Below are positions 10,555 through 22,867 of a DNA stretch of 64,000 nt, in pieces (within the stretch, counting starts at the first letter, position 1; each line of letters begins with the position of its first letter). The position numbers were made by a program, and so were the translations under genes. The DNA is from Balaenoptera acutorostrata (taxonomy: Eukaryota > Chordata > Mammalia > Artiodactyla > Balaenopteridae): assembly GCF_949987535.1 (NCBI RefSeq), contig NW_026645840.1:1-64000 (forward strand), written 5' to 3'. The notes beneath the pieces were generated by a model. The model saw only the letters and a list, made by a program, of their open reading frames with translations, had not been told where the DNA came from and did no database searches.

Positions 10555-12313
10555 TCTCATTGGTTCCCCCTCTTCCCGTTCATCCTCAGGACAAATTGCA
10601 ACCTGTACGGAACAGGAGGTTAAAGGTGCTGATTCTCCAAGGAGGGAGATGGCTAGTAAATCGGCTGGAATGGCGAACCCGAGCAAAGGAGATGAGAAAT
10701 GAGGTGCGTTTTAGAAACCTTTCCCGATCACACGGTGTACCATCTTCTGGGTTTCTCATGCCTGTTTTCGACGTAGGAAGATGCCCTTGAACCTGGAGAT
10801 TTGGGACCCATGGGATGGGTACCATGCAGTATTACTTGAAAGGGTCTGCGTTGGCTCAACCAACCTCACCGAACCTCTCAGCCCCAAGAGTGTCCACCCT
10901 TATGTCTCAATCAGCTGTGGGTATAGATATGGTCAATCCAGGTTGCATCACAGCCCCTGAACGAATTTTGTAAGAATTTCTCTCTCTTTCACTGTCTTTG
11001 TTTCACGGGTTTTGAAGAGTAATTTATTTTTATAATGGGGTTTAGCTGCTTTTCACGGCTGTGTTTATGCCGCTTTACACCCCCTTGACTCACTTACAGA
11101 GAGATATCAATACATAGGTTTGAAGATTCTTACTAGTCAGATATATTCTTGTGCGGTGAATAGGGGGTGTTGAGTCCAGTTTACTGAAAAAGGAATAGGT
11201 CTTGTCTCTTACATATTGGGTTTATGGAACGGTATCGGAGCTAATTTGAAACCCTTGTTTTATGCATCACCCCACCTCCCCTTTCCCGTTCAGCAGCCAT
11301 AGTGTGTTTTCTAAACGTGTGACTCTGTTCTGTTTTGTAATTCATTTCAAGTGTAGCGGTTTTTACATTCCCTCTCTAAGTGATATCTTAGGATAAGTGT
11401 CTTTTTCTGTGTGACTTATTTCACTTAGAATCGTCGTACCTAAATCCACTCATCCTGCTGCTACTAGCCTTATGACGTTGATTTCATGGCTGAGTGATAT
11501 TCCATTGTACATGAGGACCCCAACTTCTTTATCCATTTTTCTCTTTCCTAGGATATTTAAGGTGTAATGAAGTGGGGGTTCTTGTCCACAGAGCAGCCCT
11601 AAACTTTGGGGTGCCTGTGTCTTGCTGATTTTTAGTTTTCCCAATTTATACGCCCATGAGTGGAAGTGCCCTATGCTCTCCAAGCTGTGTTTTTTAGATG
11701 TTTCAGAACACACCGTACACTTCTCCAGAGTGGCTGTTGGCAATTTACATCCCACCCATCAGCGTAGCAAGGCTCCCATTTCTCCATGGCCGGTCCTGCA
11801 TTTCTGGTTTGGACACTTTTTTCCGCATGGCCCTTTTGCCCGCTGGGAAGCGAGACTTCTTTGGAGCGCTGATTGGCCTTTCCAGGTTGCTTGGTTGGCC
11901 AAAAAGGGCGTATGCGTTTTTTCCTGAATATATTCAGGAAAAAACGCATACGCCCTTTTTGGCCAAGGGCGTCATTGTCCACGTTTTGCCGCTTTTCATG
12001 TGCTTTCAAGGCGATTCGAATCTACCTCCTGAAATCTGTTTCCTGCAATTCTGCCTTGCTTTCAAAGCCTCTTCGTTGCCTTCCCTTAATATATTTGTGG
12101 ACGAGAGGTATCATTTAAAACTCTGCAGGTTTGTGAATTGCAGTGCCCCTGAGCTCCATTTTTCAACTCGCTTTTTTGGGAGCTGGCCGCAAAAGCGCAG
12201 GATTGCTTCAGGCCCTCTTCTGGTTCTGGGGGGCAGGCTGAGCTTGTGCTTAATTCTTCTTCCTGATGGGAAAATAGAGTGACCTGTGCCTGTCCCAACA
12301 CCTAGAGCTAGTC
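10555..12313 (+). repeat. Satellite monomer 7 (junction chimera of subfamilies I and II)
   Basis: Unit ~488-901 has subfamily II states (t488, c600, g686, t756, t791, g837, c901). The right end keeps subfamily I states a1173 and g1417 (11971). Unit 369 is changed to a, removing the usual tctaga. The copy therefore marks an exchange junction in the array. Confidence 0.9.
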
Positions 12314-14072
12314 TCTCATTGGTTCCCCCTCTTCCCGTTCATCCTCAGGACAAATTGCAACCTGTACAGAACAGGAGGTTAAAGGTGCTGATTCTCCAAG
12401 GAGGGAGATGGCTAGTAAATCGGCTGGAATGGCGAACCCGAGCAAAGGAGATGAGAAATGAGGTGCGTTTTAGAAACCTTTCCCGATCACACGGTGTACC
12501 ATCTTCTAGGTTTCTCATGCCTGTTTTCGACGTAGGAAGATGCCCTTGAACCTGGAGATTTGGGACCCATGGGATGGGTACCATGCAGTATTACTTGAAA
12601 GGGTCTGCGTTGGCTCAACCAACCTCACCGAACCTCTCAGCCCCAAGAGTGTCCACCCTTATGTCTCAATCAGCTGTGGGTCTAGATATGGTCAATCCAG
12701 TTTGCATCACAGCCCCTGAACGAATTTTGTAAGAATTTCTCTCTCTTTCACTGTCTTTGTTTCACGGGTTTTGAAGAGTAATTTATTTTTATAATGGGGT
12801 TTAGCTGCTTTTCACGGCTGTGTTTATGCCGCTTTACACCCCCTTGACTCACTTACAGAGAGATATCAATACATAGGTTTGAAGATTCTTACTAGTCAGA
12901 TATATTCTTGTGCGGTGAATACGGGGTGTTGAGTCCAGTTCACTGAAAAAGGAATAGGTCTTGTCTCTTACATATTGGGTTTATGGAACGGTATCGGAGC
13001 TAATTTGAAACCCTTGTTTTATGCATCACCCCACCTCCCCTTTCCCGTTCAGCAGCCATAGTGTGTTTTCTAAACGTGTGACTCTGTTCTGTTTTGTAAT
13101 TCATTTCAAGTGTAGCGGTTTTTACATTCCCTCTCTAAGTGATATCTTAGGATAAGTGTCTTTTTCTGTGTGACTTATTTCACTTAGAATCGTCGTACCT
13201 AAATCCACTCATCCTGCTGCTACTAGCCTTATGACGTTGATTTCATGGCTGAGTGATATTCCATTGTACATGAGAACCCCAACTTCTTTATCCATTTTTC
13301 TCTTTCCTAGGATATTTAAGGTGTAATGAAGTGGGGGTTTTTGTCAACAGAGCAGCCCTAAACTTTGGGGTGCCTGTGTCTTGCTGATTTTTAGTGTTCC
13401 CAATTTATACGCCCATGAGTGGAAGTGCCGTATGCTCTCCAAGCTGTGTTTTTTAGATGTTTCAGAACACACCATACACTTCTCCGGAGTGGCTGTTGGC
13501 AATTTACATCCCACCCATCAGCGTAGCAAGGCTCCCATTTCTCCATGGCCGGTCCTGCATTTCTGGTTTGGACACTTTTTTCCGCATGGCCCTTTTGCCC
13601 GCTGGGAAGCGAGACTTCTTTGGAGCGCTGATTGGCCTTTCCAGGTTGCTTGGTTGGCCAAAAAGGGCGTATGCGTTTTTTCTTGAATATATTCAGGAAA
13701 AAACGCATACGCCCTTTTTGGCCAAGGGCATCATTGTCCACGTTTTGCCGCTTTTCATGTGCTTTCAAGGCGATTCGAATCTACCTCCTGAAATCTGTTT
13801 CCTGCAATTCTGCCTTGCTTTCAAAGCCTCTTCGTTGCCTTCCCTTAATATATTTGTGGACAAGAGGTATCATTTAAAACTCTGCAGGTTTGTGAATTGC
13901 AGTGCCCCTGAGCTCCATTTTTCAACTCGCTTTTTAGGGAGCTGGCCGCAAAAGCGCAGGATTGCTTCAGGCCCTCTTCTGGTTCTGGGGGGCAGGCTGA
14001 GCTTGTGCTTAATTCTTCTTCCTGATGAGAAAATAGAGTGACCTGTGCCTGTCCCAACACCTAGAGCTAGTC
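12314..14072 (+). repeat. Satellite monomer 8 (subfamily II, type c)
   Basis: It has a305, t388, t756, t791, g837, c901, t1027, g1083, g1117, g1173, t1370, a1417 and a1715. It also carries several private changes. Copy 10 shares most of this set. Confidence 0.95.
13654..13725. repeat. 72-bp palindrome with one mismatch (copy 8)
   Basis: A C-to-T change at 13683 (unit position 1370), seven bases left of the centre, breaks one base pair. In single-stranded form it becomes a T/G wobble. The same change occurs in copies 10 and 11 only. Confidence 0.9.
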
Positions 14073-15831
14073 TCTCATTGGTTCCCCCTCTTCCCGTTCA
14101 TCCTCAGGACAAATTGCAACCTGTACGGAACAGGAGGTTAAAGGTGCTGATTCTCCAAGGAGGGAGATGGCTAGTAAATCGGCTGGAATGGCGAACCCGA
14201 GCAAAGGAGATGAGAAATGAGGTGCGTTTTAGAAACCTTTCCCGATCACACGGTGTACCATCTTCTGGGTTTCTCATGCCTGTTTTCGACGTAGGAAGAT
14301 GCCCTTGAACCTGGAGATTTGGGACCCATGGGATGGGTACCATGCAGTATTACTTGAAAGGGTCTGCGTTGGCTCACCCAACCTCACCGAACCTCTCAGC
14401 CCCAAGAGTGTCCACCCTTATGTCTCAATCAGCTGTGGGTCTAGATATGGTCAATCCAGGTTGCATCACAGCCCCTGAACGAATTTTGTAAGAATTTCTC
14501 TCTCTTTCACTGTCTTTGTTTCACGGGTTTTGAAAAGTAATTTATTTTTATAATGGGGTTTAGCTGCTTTTCACGGCTGTGTTTATGCCGCTTTACACCC
14601 CCTTGACTCACTTACAGAGAGATATCAATACATAGGTTTGAAGATTCTTACTAGTCAGATATATTCTTGTGCGGTGAATAGGGGGTGTTGAGTCCAGTTC
14701 ACTGAAAAAGGAATAGGTCTTGTCTCTTACATATTGGGTTTATGGAACGGTATCGGAGCTAATTTGAAACCCTTGTTTTATGCATCACCCCACCTCACCT
14801 TTCCCGTTCAGCAGCCATAGTGTGTTTTCTGAACGTGTGACTCTGTTCTGTTTTGTAATTCAGTTCAAGTGTAGCGGTTTTTACATTCCCTCTCTAAGTG
14901 ATATCTTATGATAAGTGTCTTTTTCTGTGTGACTTATTTCACTTAGAATCGTCGTACCTAAATCCACTCATCGTGCTGCTACTAGCCTTATGACGTTGAT
15001 TTCATGGCTGAGTGATATTCCATTGTACATGAGGACCACAACTTCTTTATCCATTTTTCGCTTTCCTAGGATATTTAAGGTGTAATGAAGTGGGGGTTCT
15101 TGTCAACAGAGCAGCCCTAAACTTTGGGGTGCCTGTGTCTTGCTGATTTTTAGTTTTCCCAATTTATACGCCCATGAGTGGAAGTGCCCTATGCTCTCCA
15201 AGCTGTGTTTTTTAGATGTTTCAGAACACACCGTACACTTCTCCGGAGTGGCTGTTGGCAATTTACATCCCACCCATCAGCGTAGCAAGGCTCCCATTTC
15301 TCCATGGCCGGTCCTGCATTTCTGGTTTGGACACTTTTTTCCGCATGGCCCTTTTGCCCGCTGGGAAGCGAGACTTCTTTGGAGCGCTGATTGGCCTTTC
15401 CAGGTTGCTTGGTTGGCCAAAAAGGGCGTATGCGTTTTTTCCTGAATATATTCAGGAAAAAACGCATACGCCCTTTTTGGCCAAGGGCATCATTGTCCAC
15501 GTTTTGCCGCTTTTCATGTGCTTTCAAGGCGATTCGAATCTACCTCCTGAAATCTGTTTCCTGCAATTCTGCCTTGCTTTCAAAGCCTCTTCGTTGCCTT
15601 CCCTTAATATATTTGTGGACGAGAGGTATCATTTAAAACTCTGCAGGTTTGTGAATTGCAGTGCCCCTGAGCTCCATTTTTCAACTCGCTTTTTTGGGAG
15701 CTGGCCGCAAAAGCGCAGGATTGCTTCAGGCCCTCTTCTGGTTCTGGGGGGCAGGCTGAGCTTGTGCTTAATTCTTCTTCCTGATGGGAAAATAGAGTGA
15801 CCTGTGCCTGTCCCAACACCTAGAGCTAGTC
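14073..15831 (+). repeat. Satellite monomer 9 (subfamily II, type d)
   Basis: It has c305, g388, a725, t756, g759, t837, g901, a966, g988, a1033, c1370 and a1417. The t756/g759 pair reappears in copy 15. Confidence 0.95.
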
Positions 15832-17590
15832 TCTCATTGGTTCCCCCTCTTCCCGTTCATCCTCAGGACAAATTGCAACCTGTACGGAACAGGAGGTTAA
15901 AGGTGCTGATTCTCCAAGGAGGGAGATGGCTAGTAAATCGGCTGGAATGGCGAACCCGAGCAAAGGAGATGAGAAATGAGGTGCGTTTTAGAAACCTTTC
16001 CCGATCACACGGTGTACCATCTTCTGGGTTTCTCATGCCTGTTTTCGACGTAGGAAGATGCCCTTGAACCTGGAGATTTGGGACCCATGGGATGGGTACC
16101 ATGCAGTATTACTTGAAAGGGTCTGCGTTGGCTCAACCAACCTCACCGAACCTCTCAGCCCCAAGAGTGTCCACCCTTATGTCTCAATCAGCTGTGGGTC
16201 TAGATATGGTCAATCCAGGTTGCATCACAGCCCCTGAACGAATTTTGTAAGAATTTCTCTCTCTTTCACTGTCTTTGTTTCACGGGTTTTGAAGAGTAAT
16301 TTATTTTTATAATGGGGTTTAGCTGCTTTTCACGGCTGTGTTTATGCCGCTTTACACCCCCTTGACTCACTTACAGAGAGATATCAATACATAGGTTTGA
16401 AGATTCTTACTAGTCAGATATATTCTTGTGCGGTGAATAGGGGGTGTTGAGTCCAGTTCACTGAAAAAGGAATAGGTCTTGTCTCTTACATATTGGGTTT
16501 ATGGAACGGTATCGGAGCTAATTTGAAACCCTTGTTTTATGCATCACCCCACCTCCCCTTTCCCGTTCAGCAGCCATAGTGTGTTTTCTAAACGTGTGAC
16601 TCTGTTCTGTTTTGTAATTCATTTCAAGTGTAGCGGTTTTTACATTCCCTCTCTAAGTGATATCTTAGGATAAGTGTCTTTTTCTGTGTGACTTATTTCA
16701 CTTAGAATCGTCGTACCTAAATCCACTCATCCTGCTGCTACTAGCCTTATGACGTTGATTTCATGGCTGAGTGATATTCCATTGTACATGAGGACCCCAA
16801 CTTCTTTATCCATTTTTCTCTTTCCTAGGATATTTAAGGTGTAATGAAGTGGGGGTTTTTGTCAACAGAGCAGCCCTAAACTTTGGGGTGCCTGTGTCTT
16901 GCTGATTTTTAGTGTTCCCAATTTATACGCCCATGAGTGGAAGTGCCGTATGCTCTCCAAGCTGTGTTTTTTAGATGTTTCAGAACACACCATACACTTC
17001 TCCGGAGTGGCTGTTGGCAATTTACATCCCACCCATCAGCGTAGCAAGGCTCCCATTTCTCCATGGCCGGTCCTGCATTTCTGGTTTGGACACTTTTTTC
17101 CGCATGGCCCTTTTGCCCGCTGGGAAGCGAGACTTCTTTGGAGCGCTGATTGGCCTTTCCAGGTTGCTTGGTTGGCCAAAAAGGGCGTATGCGTTTTTTC
17201 TTGAATATATTCAGGAAAAAACGCATACGCCCTTTTTGGCCAAGGGCATCATTGTCCACGTTTTGCCGCTTTTCATGTGCTTTCAAGGCGATTCGAATCT
17301 ACCTCCTGAAATCTGTTTCCTGCAATTCTGCCTTGCTTTCAAAGCCTCTTCGTTGCCTTCCCTTAATATATTTGTGGACGAGAGGTATCATTTAAAACTC
17401 TGCAGGTTTGTGAATTGCAGTGCCCCTGAGCTCCATTTTTCAACTCGCTTTTTTGGGAGCTGGCCGCAAAAGCGCAGGATTGCTTCAGGCCCTCTTCTGG
17501 TTCTGGGGGGCAGGCTGAGCTTGTGCTTAATTCTTCTTCCTGATGAGAAAATAGAGTGACCTGTGCCTGTCCCAACACCTAGAGCTAGTC
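15832..17590 (+). repeat. Satellite monomer 10 (subfamily II, type c)
   Basis: It has a305 but g388, then t791, g837, c901, t1027, g1083, g1117, t1370 and a1715 as in copy 8. It alternates with type d. Confidence 0.95.
17172..17243. repeat. 72-bp palindrome with one mismatch (copy 10)
   Basis: It carries the same C-to-T change as copy 8, at 17201. Copies 8 and 10 also share several other diagnostic bases, so the change was copied with the monomer rather than arising twice. Confidence 0.9.
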
Positions 17591-19349
17591 TCTCATTGGT
17601 TCCCCCTCTTCCCGTTCATCCTCAGGACAAATTGCAACCTGTACGGAACAGGAGGTTAAAGGTGCTGATTCTCCAAGGAGGGAGATGGCTAGTAAATCGG
17701 CTGGAATGGCGAACCCGAGCAAAGGAGATGAGAAATGAGGTGCGTTTTAGAAACCTTTCCCGATCACACGGTGTACCATCTTCTGGGTTTCTCATGCCTG
17801 TTTTCGACGTAGGAAGATGCCCTTGAACCTGGAGATTTGGGACCCATGGGATGGGTACCATGCAGTATTACTTGAAAGGGTCTGCGTTGGCTCACCCAAC
17901 CTCACCGAACCTCTCAGCCCCAAGAGTGTCCACCCTTATGTCTCAATCAGCTGTGGGTCTAGATATGGTCAATCCAGGTTGCATCACAGCCCCTGAACGA
18001 ATTTTGTAAGAATTTCTCTCTCTTTCACTGTCTTTGTTTCACGGGTTTTGAAAAGTAATTTATTTTTATAATGGGGTTTAGCTGCTTTTCACGGCTGTGT
18101 TTATGCCGCTTTACACCCCCTTGACTCACTTACAGAGAGATATCAATACATAGGTTTGAAGATTCTTACTAGTCAGATATATTCTTGTGCGGTGAATAGG
18201 GGGTGTTGAGTCCAGTTCACTGAAAAAGGAATAGGTCTTGTCTCTTACATATTGGGTTTATGGAACGGTATCGGAGCTAATTTGAAACCCTTGTTTTATG
18301 CATCACCCCACCTCACCTTTCCCGTTCAGCAGCCATAGTGTGTTTCCTAAACGTGTGACTCTGTTCTGTTTTGTAATTCATTTCAAGTGTAGCGGTTTTT
18401 ACATTCCCTCTCTAAGTGATATCTTATGATAAGTGTCTTTTTCTGTGTGACTTATTTCACTTAGAATCGTCGTACCTAAATCCACTCATCGTGCTGCTAC
18501 TAGCCTTAAGACGTTGATTTCATGGCTGAGTGATATTCCATTGTACATGAGGACCCCAACTTCTTTATCCATTTTTCTCTTTCCTAGGATATTTAAGGTG
18601 TAATGAAGTGGGGGTTCTTGTCAACAGAGCAGCCCTAAACTTTGGGGTGCCTGTGTCTTGCTGATTTTTAGTTTTCCCAATTTATACGCCCATGAGTGGA
18701 AGTGCCCTATGCTCTCCAAGCTGTGTTTTTTAGATGTTTCAGAACACACCGTACACTTCTCCGGAGTGGCTGTTGGCAATTTACATCCCACCCATCAGCG
18801 TAGCAAGGCTCCCATTTCTCCATGGCCGGTCCTGCATTTCTGGTTTGGACACTTTTTTCCGCATGGCCCTTTTGCCCGCTGGGAAGCGAGACTTCTTTGG
18901 AGCGCTGATTGGCCTTTCCAGGTTGCTTGGTTGGCCAAAAAGGGCGTATGCGTTTTTTCTTGAATATATTCAGGAAAAAACGCATACGCCCTTTTTGGCC
19001 AAGGGCATCATTGTCCACGTTTTGCCGCTTTTCATGTGCTTTCAAGGCGATTCGAATCTACCTCCTGAAATCTGTTTCCTGCAATTCTGCCTTGCTTTCA
19101 AAGCCTCTTCGTTGCCTTCCCTTAATATATTTGTGGACGAGAGGTATCATTTAAAACTCTGCAGGTTTGTGAATTGCAGTGCCCCTGAGCTCCATTTTTC
19201 AACTCGCTTTTTTGGGAGCTGGCCGCAAAAGCGCAGGATTGCTTCAGGCCCTCTTCTGGTTCTGGGGGGCAGGCTGAGCTTGTGCTTAATTCTTCTTCCT
19301 GATGAGAAAATAGAGTGACCTGTGCCTGTCCCAACACCTAGAGCTAGTC
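17591..19349 (+). repeat. Satellite monomer 11 (subfamily II, mixed c/d)
   Basis: It has a725, t837 and g901 like copy 9, but t791, t1370 and a1715 like copies 8 and 10. It also has a private t to a at 18509 (unit 919). It is a mosaic of the two types. Confidence 0.9.
18931..19002. repeat. 72-bp palindrome with one mismatch (copy 11)
   Basis: It carries the same C-to-T change as copies 8 and 10, at 18960. Copy 9 between them keeps the perfect palindrome. Upstream of ~unit position 1350 copy 11 is closer to copy 9, which suggests exchange within the monomer. Confidence 0.9.
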
Positions 19350-21108
19350 TCTCATTGGTTCCCCCTCTTCCCGTTCATCCTCAGGACAAATTGCAACCTG
19401 TACGGAACAGGAGGTTAAAGGTGCTGATTCTCCAAGGAGGGAGATGGCTAGTAAATCGGCTGGAATGGCGAACCCGAGCAAAGGAGATGAGAAATGAGGT
19501 GCGTTTTAGAAACCTTTCCCGATCACACGGTGTACCATCTTCTGGGTTTCTCATGCCTGTTTTCGACGTAGGAAGATGCCCTTGAACCTGGAGATTTGGG
19601 ACCCATGGGATGGGTACCATGCAGTATTACTTGAAAGGGTCTGCGTTGGCTCACCCAACCTCACCGAACCTCTCAGCCCCAAGAGTGTCCACCCTTATGT
19701 CTCAATCAGCTGTGGGTCTAGATATGGTCAATCCAGGTTGCATCACAGCCCCTGAACGAATTTTGTAAGAATTTCTCTCTCTTTCACTGTCTTTGTTTCA
19801 CGGGTTTTGAAAAGTAATTTATTTTTATAATGGGGTTTAGCTGCTTTTCACGGCTGTGTTTATGCCGCTTTACACCCCCTTGACTCACTTACAGAGAGAT
19901 ATCAATACATAGGTTTGAAGATTCTTACTAGTCAGATATATTCTTGTGCGGTGAATAGGGGGTGTTGAGTCCAGTTCACTGAAAAAGGAATAGGTCTTGT
20001 CTCTTACATATTGGGTTTATGGAACGGTATCGGAGCTAATTTGAAACCCTTGTTTTATGCATCACCCCACCTCACCTTTCCCGTTCAGCAGCCATAGTGT
20101 GTTTCCTAAACGTGTGACTCTGTTCTGTTTTGTAATTCAGTTCAAGTGTAGCGGTTTTTACATTCCCTCTCTAAGTGATATCTTATGATAAGTGTCTTTT
20201 TCTGTGTGACTTATTTCACTTAGAATCGTCGTACCTAAATCCACTCATCGTGCTGCTACTAGCCTTATGACGTTGATTTCATGGCTGAGTGATATTCCAT
20301 TGTACATGAGGACCACAACTTCTTTATCCATTTTTCGCTTTCCTAGGATATTTAAGGTGTAATGAAGTGGGGGTTCTTGTCAACAGAGCAGCCCTAAACT
20401 TTGGGGTGCCTGTGTCTTGCTGATTTTTAGTTTTCCCAATTTATACGCCCATGAGTGGAAGTGCCCTATGCTCTCCAAGCTGTGTTTTTTAGATGTTTCA
20501 GAACACACCGTACACTTCTCCGGAGTGGCTGTTGGCAATTTACATCCCACCCATCAGCGTAGCAAGGCTCCCATTTCTCCATGGCCGGTCCTGCATTTCT
20601 GGTTTGGACACTTTTTTCCGCATGGCCCTTTTGCCCGCTGGGAAGCGAGACTTCTTTGGAGCGCTGATTGGCCTTTCCAGGTTGCTTGGTTGGCCAAAAA
20701 GGGCGTATGCGTTTTTTCCTGAATATATTCAGGAAAAAACGCATACGCCCTTTTTGGCCAAGGGCATCATTGTCCACGTTTTGCCGCTTTTCATGTGCTT
20801 TCAAGGCGATTCGAATCTACCTCCTGAAATCTGTTTCCTGCAATTCTGCCTTGCTTTCAAAGCCTCTTCGTTGCCTTCCCTTAATATATTTGTGGACGAG
20901 AGGTATCATTTAAAACTCTGCAGGTTTGTGAATTGCAGTGCCCCTGAGCTCCATTTTTCAACTCGCTTTTTTGGGAGCTGGCCGCAAAAGCGCAGGATTG
21001 CTTCAGGCCCTCTTCTGGTTCTGGGGGGCAGGCTGAGCTTGTGCTTAATTCTTCTTCCTGATGAGAAAATAGAGTTACCTGTGCCTGTCCCAACACCTAG
21101 AGCTAGTC
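19350..21108 (+). repeat. Satellite monomer 12 (subfamily II, type d-like)
   Basis: It has a725, g791, a966, g988, a1033, c1370, a1417 and a1715. A private g to t at 21076 removes the usual stop codon of the 194-codon frame and fuses it with the next, which I regard as meaningless. Confidence 0.95.
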
Positions 21109-22867
21109 TCTCATTGGTTCCCCCTCTTCCCGTTCATCCTCAGGACAAATCGCAACCTGTACGGAACAGGAGGTTAAAGGTGCTGATTCTCCAAGGAGGG
21201 AGATGGCTAGTAAATCGGCTGGAATGGCGAACCCGAGCAAAGGAGATGAGAAATGAGGTGCGTTTTAGAAACCTTTCCCGATCACACGGTGTACCATCTT
21301 CTGGGTTTCTCATGCCTGTTTTCGACGTAGGAAGATGCCCTTGAACCTGGAGATTTGGGACCCATGGGATGGGTACCATGCAGTATTACTTGAAAGGGTC
21401 TGCGTTGGCTCACCCAACCTCACCGAACCTCTCAGCCCCAAGAGTGTCCACCCTTATGTCTCAATCAGCTGTGGGTCCAAATATGGTCAATCCAGGTTGC
21501 ATCACAGCCCCTGAACGAATTTTGTAAGAATTTCTCTCTCTTTCACTGTCTTTGTTTCACGGGTTTTGAAAAGTAATTTATTTTTATAATGGGGTTTAGC
21601 TGCTTTTCACGGCTGTGTTTATGCCGCTTTACACCCCCTTGACTCACTTACAGAGAGATATCAATACATAGGTTTGAAGATTCTTACTAGTCAGATATAT
21701 TCTTGTGCGGTGAATAGGGGGTGTTGAGTCCAGTTCACTGAAAAAGGAATAGGTCTTGTCTCTTACATATTGGGTTTATGGAACGGTATCGGAGCTAATT
21801 TGAAACCCTTGTTTTATGCATCACCCCACCTCACCTTTCCCGTTCAGCAGCCATAGTGTGTTTCCTAAACGTGGGACTCTGTTCTGTTTTGCAATTCAGT
21901 TCAAGTGTAGCGGTTTTTACATTCCCTCTAGAAGTGATATCTTATGATAAGTGTCTTTTTCTGTGTGACTTATTTCACTTAGAATCGTCGTACCTAAATC
22001 CACTCATCGTGCTGCTACTAGCCTTATGACGTTGATTTCATGGCTGAGTGATATTCCATTGTACATGAGGACCACAACTTCTTTATCCATTTTTCTCTTT
22101 CCTAGGATATTTAAGGTGTAATGAAGTGGGGGTTCTTGTCCACAGAGCAGCCCTAAAATTTGGGGTGCCTGTGTCTTGCTGATTTTTAGTTTTCCCAATT
22201 TATACGCCCATGAGTGGAAGTGCCCTATGCTCTCCAAGCTGTGTTTTTTAGATGTTTCAGGACACACCGTACACTTCTCCGGAGTGGCTGTTGGCAATTT
22301 ACATCCCACCCATCAGCGTAGCAAGGCTCCCATTTCTCCATGGCCGGTCCTGCATTTCTGGTTTGGACACTTTTTTCCGCATGGCCCTTTTGCCCGCTGG
22401 GAAGCGAGACTTCTTTGGAGCGCTGATTGGCCTTTCCAGGTTGCTTGGTTGGCCAAAAAGGGCGTATGCGTTTTTTCCTGAATATATTCAGGAAAAAACG
22501 CATACGCCCTTTTTGGCCAAGGGCATCATTGTCCACGTTTTGCCGCTTTTCATGTGCTTTCAAGGCGATTCGAATCTACCTCCTGAAATCTGTTTCCTGC
22601 AATTCTGCCTTGCTTTCAAAGCCTCTTCGTTGCCTTCCCTTAATATATTTGTGGACGAGAGGTATCATTTAAAACTCTGCAGGTTTGTGAATTGCAGTGC
22701 CCCTGAGCTCCATTTTTCAACTCGCTTTTTTGGGAGCTGGCCGCAAAAGCGCAGGATTGCTTCAGGCCCTCTTCTGGTTCTGGGGGGCAGGCTGAGCTTG
22801 TGCTTAATTCTTCTTCCTGATGGGAAAATAGAGTGACCTGTGCCTGTCCCAACACCTAGAGCTAGTC
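21109..22867 (+). repeat. Satellite monomer 13 (first subfamily III copy)
   Basis: This is the first copy with g766, c784, a822-g823 (a new tctaga) and g1153, plus c1033. It has c43 and two private changes at unit 370 and 372 that destroy the other tctaga. Confidence 0.95.

Noticed and set aside
20493..21344. A 283-codon frame, the longest in the window
   Set aside because: It arises from one base change at 21076 that removes a stop between two recurrent frames at the copy 12/13 junction. No evidence supports translation.
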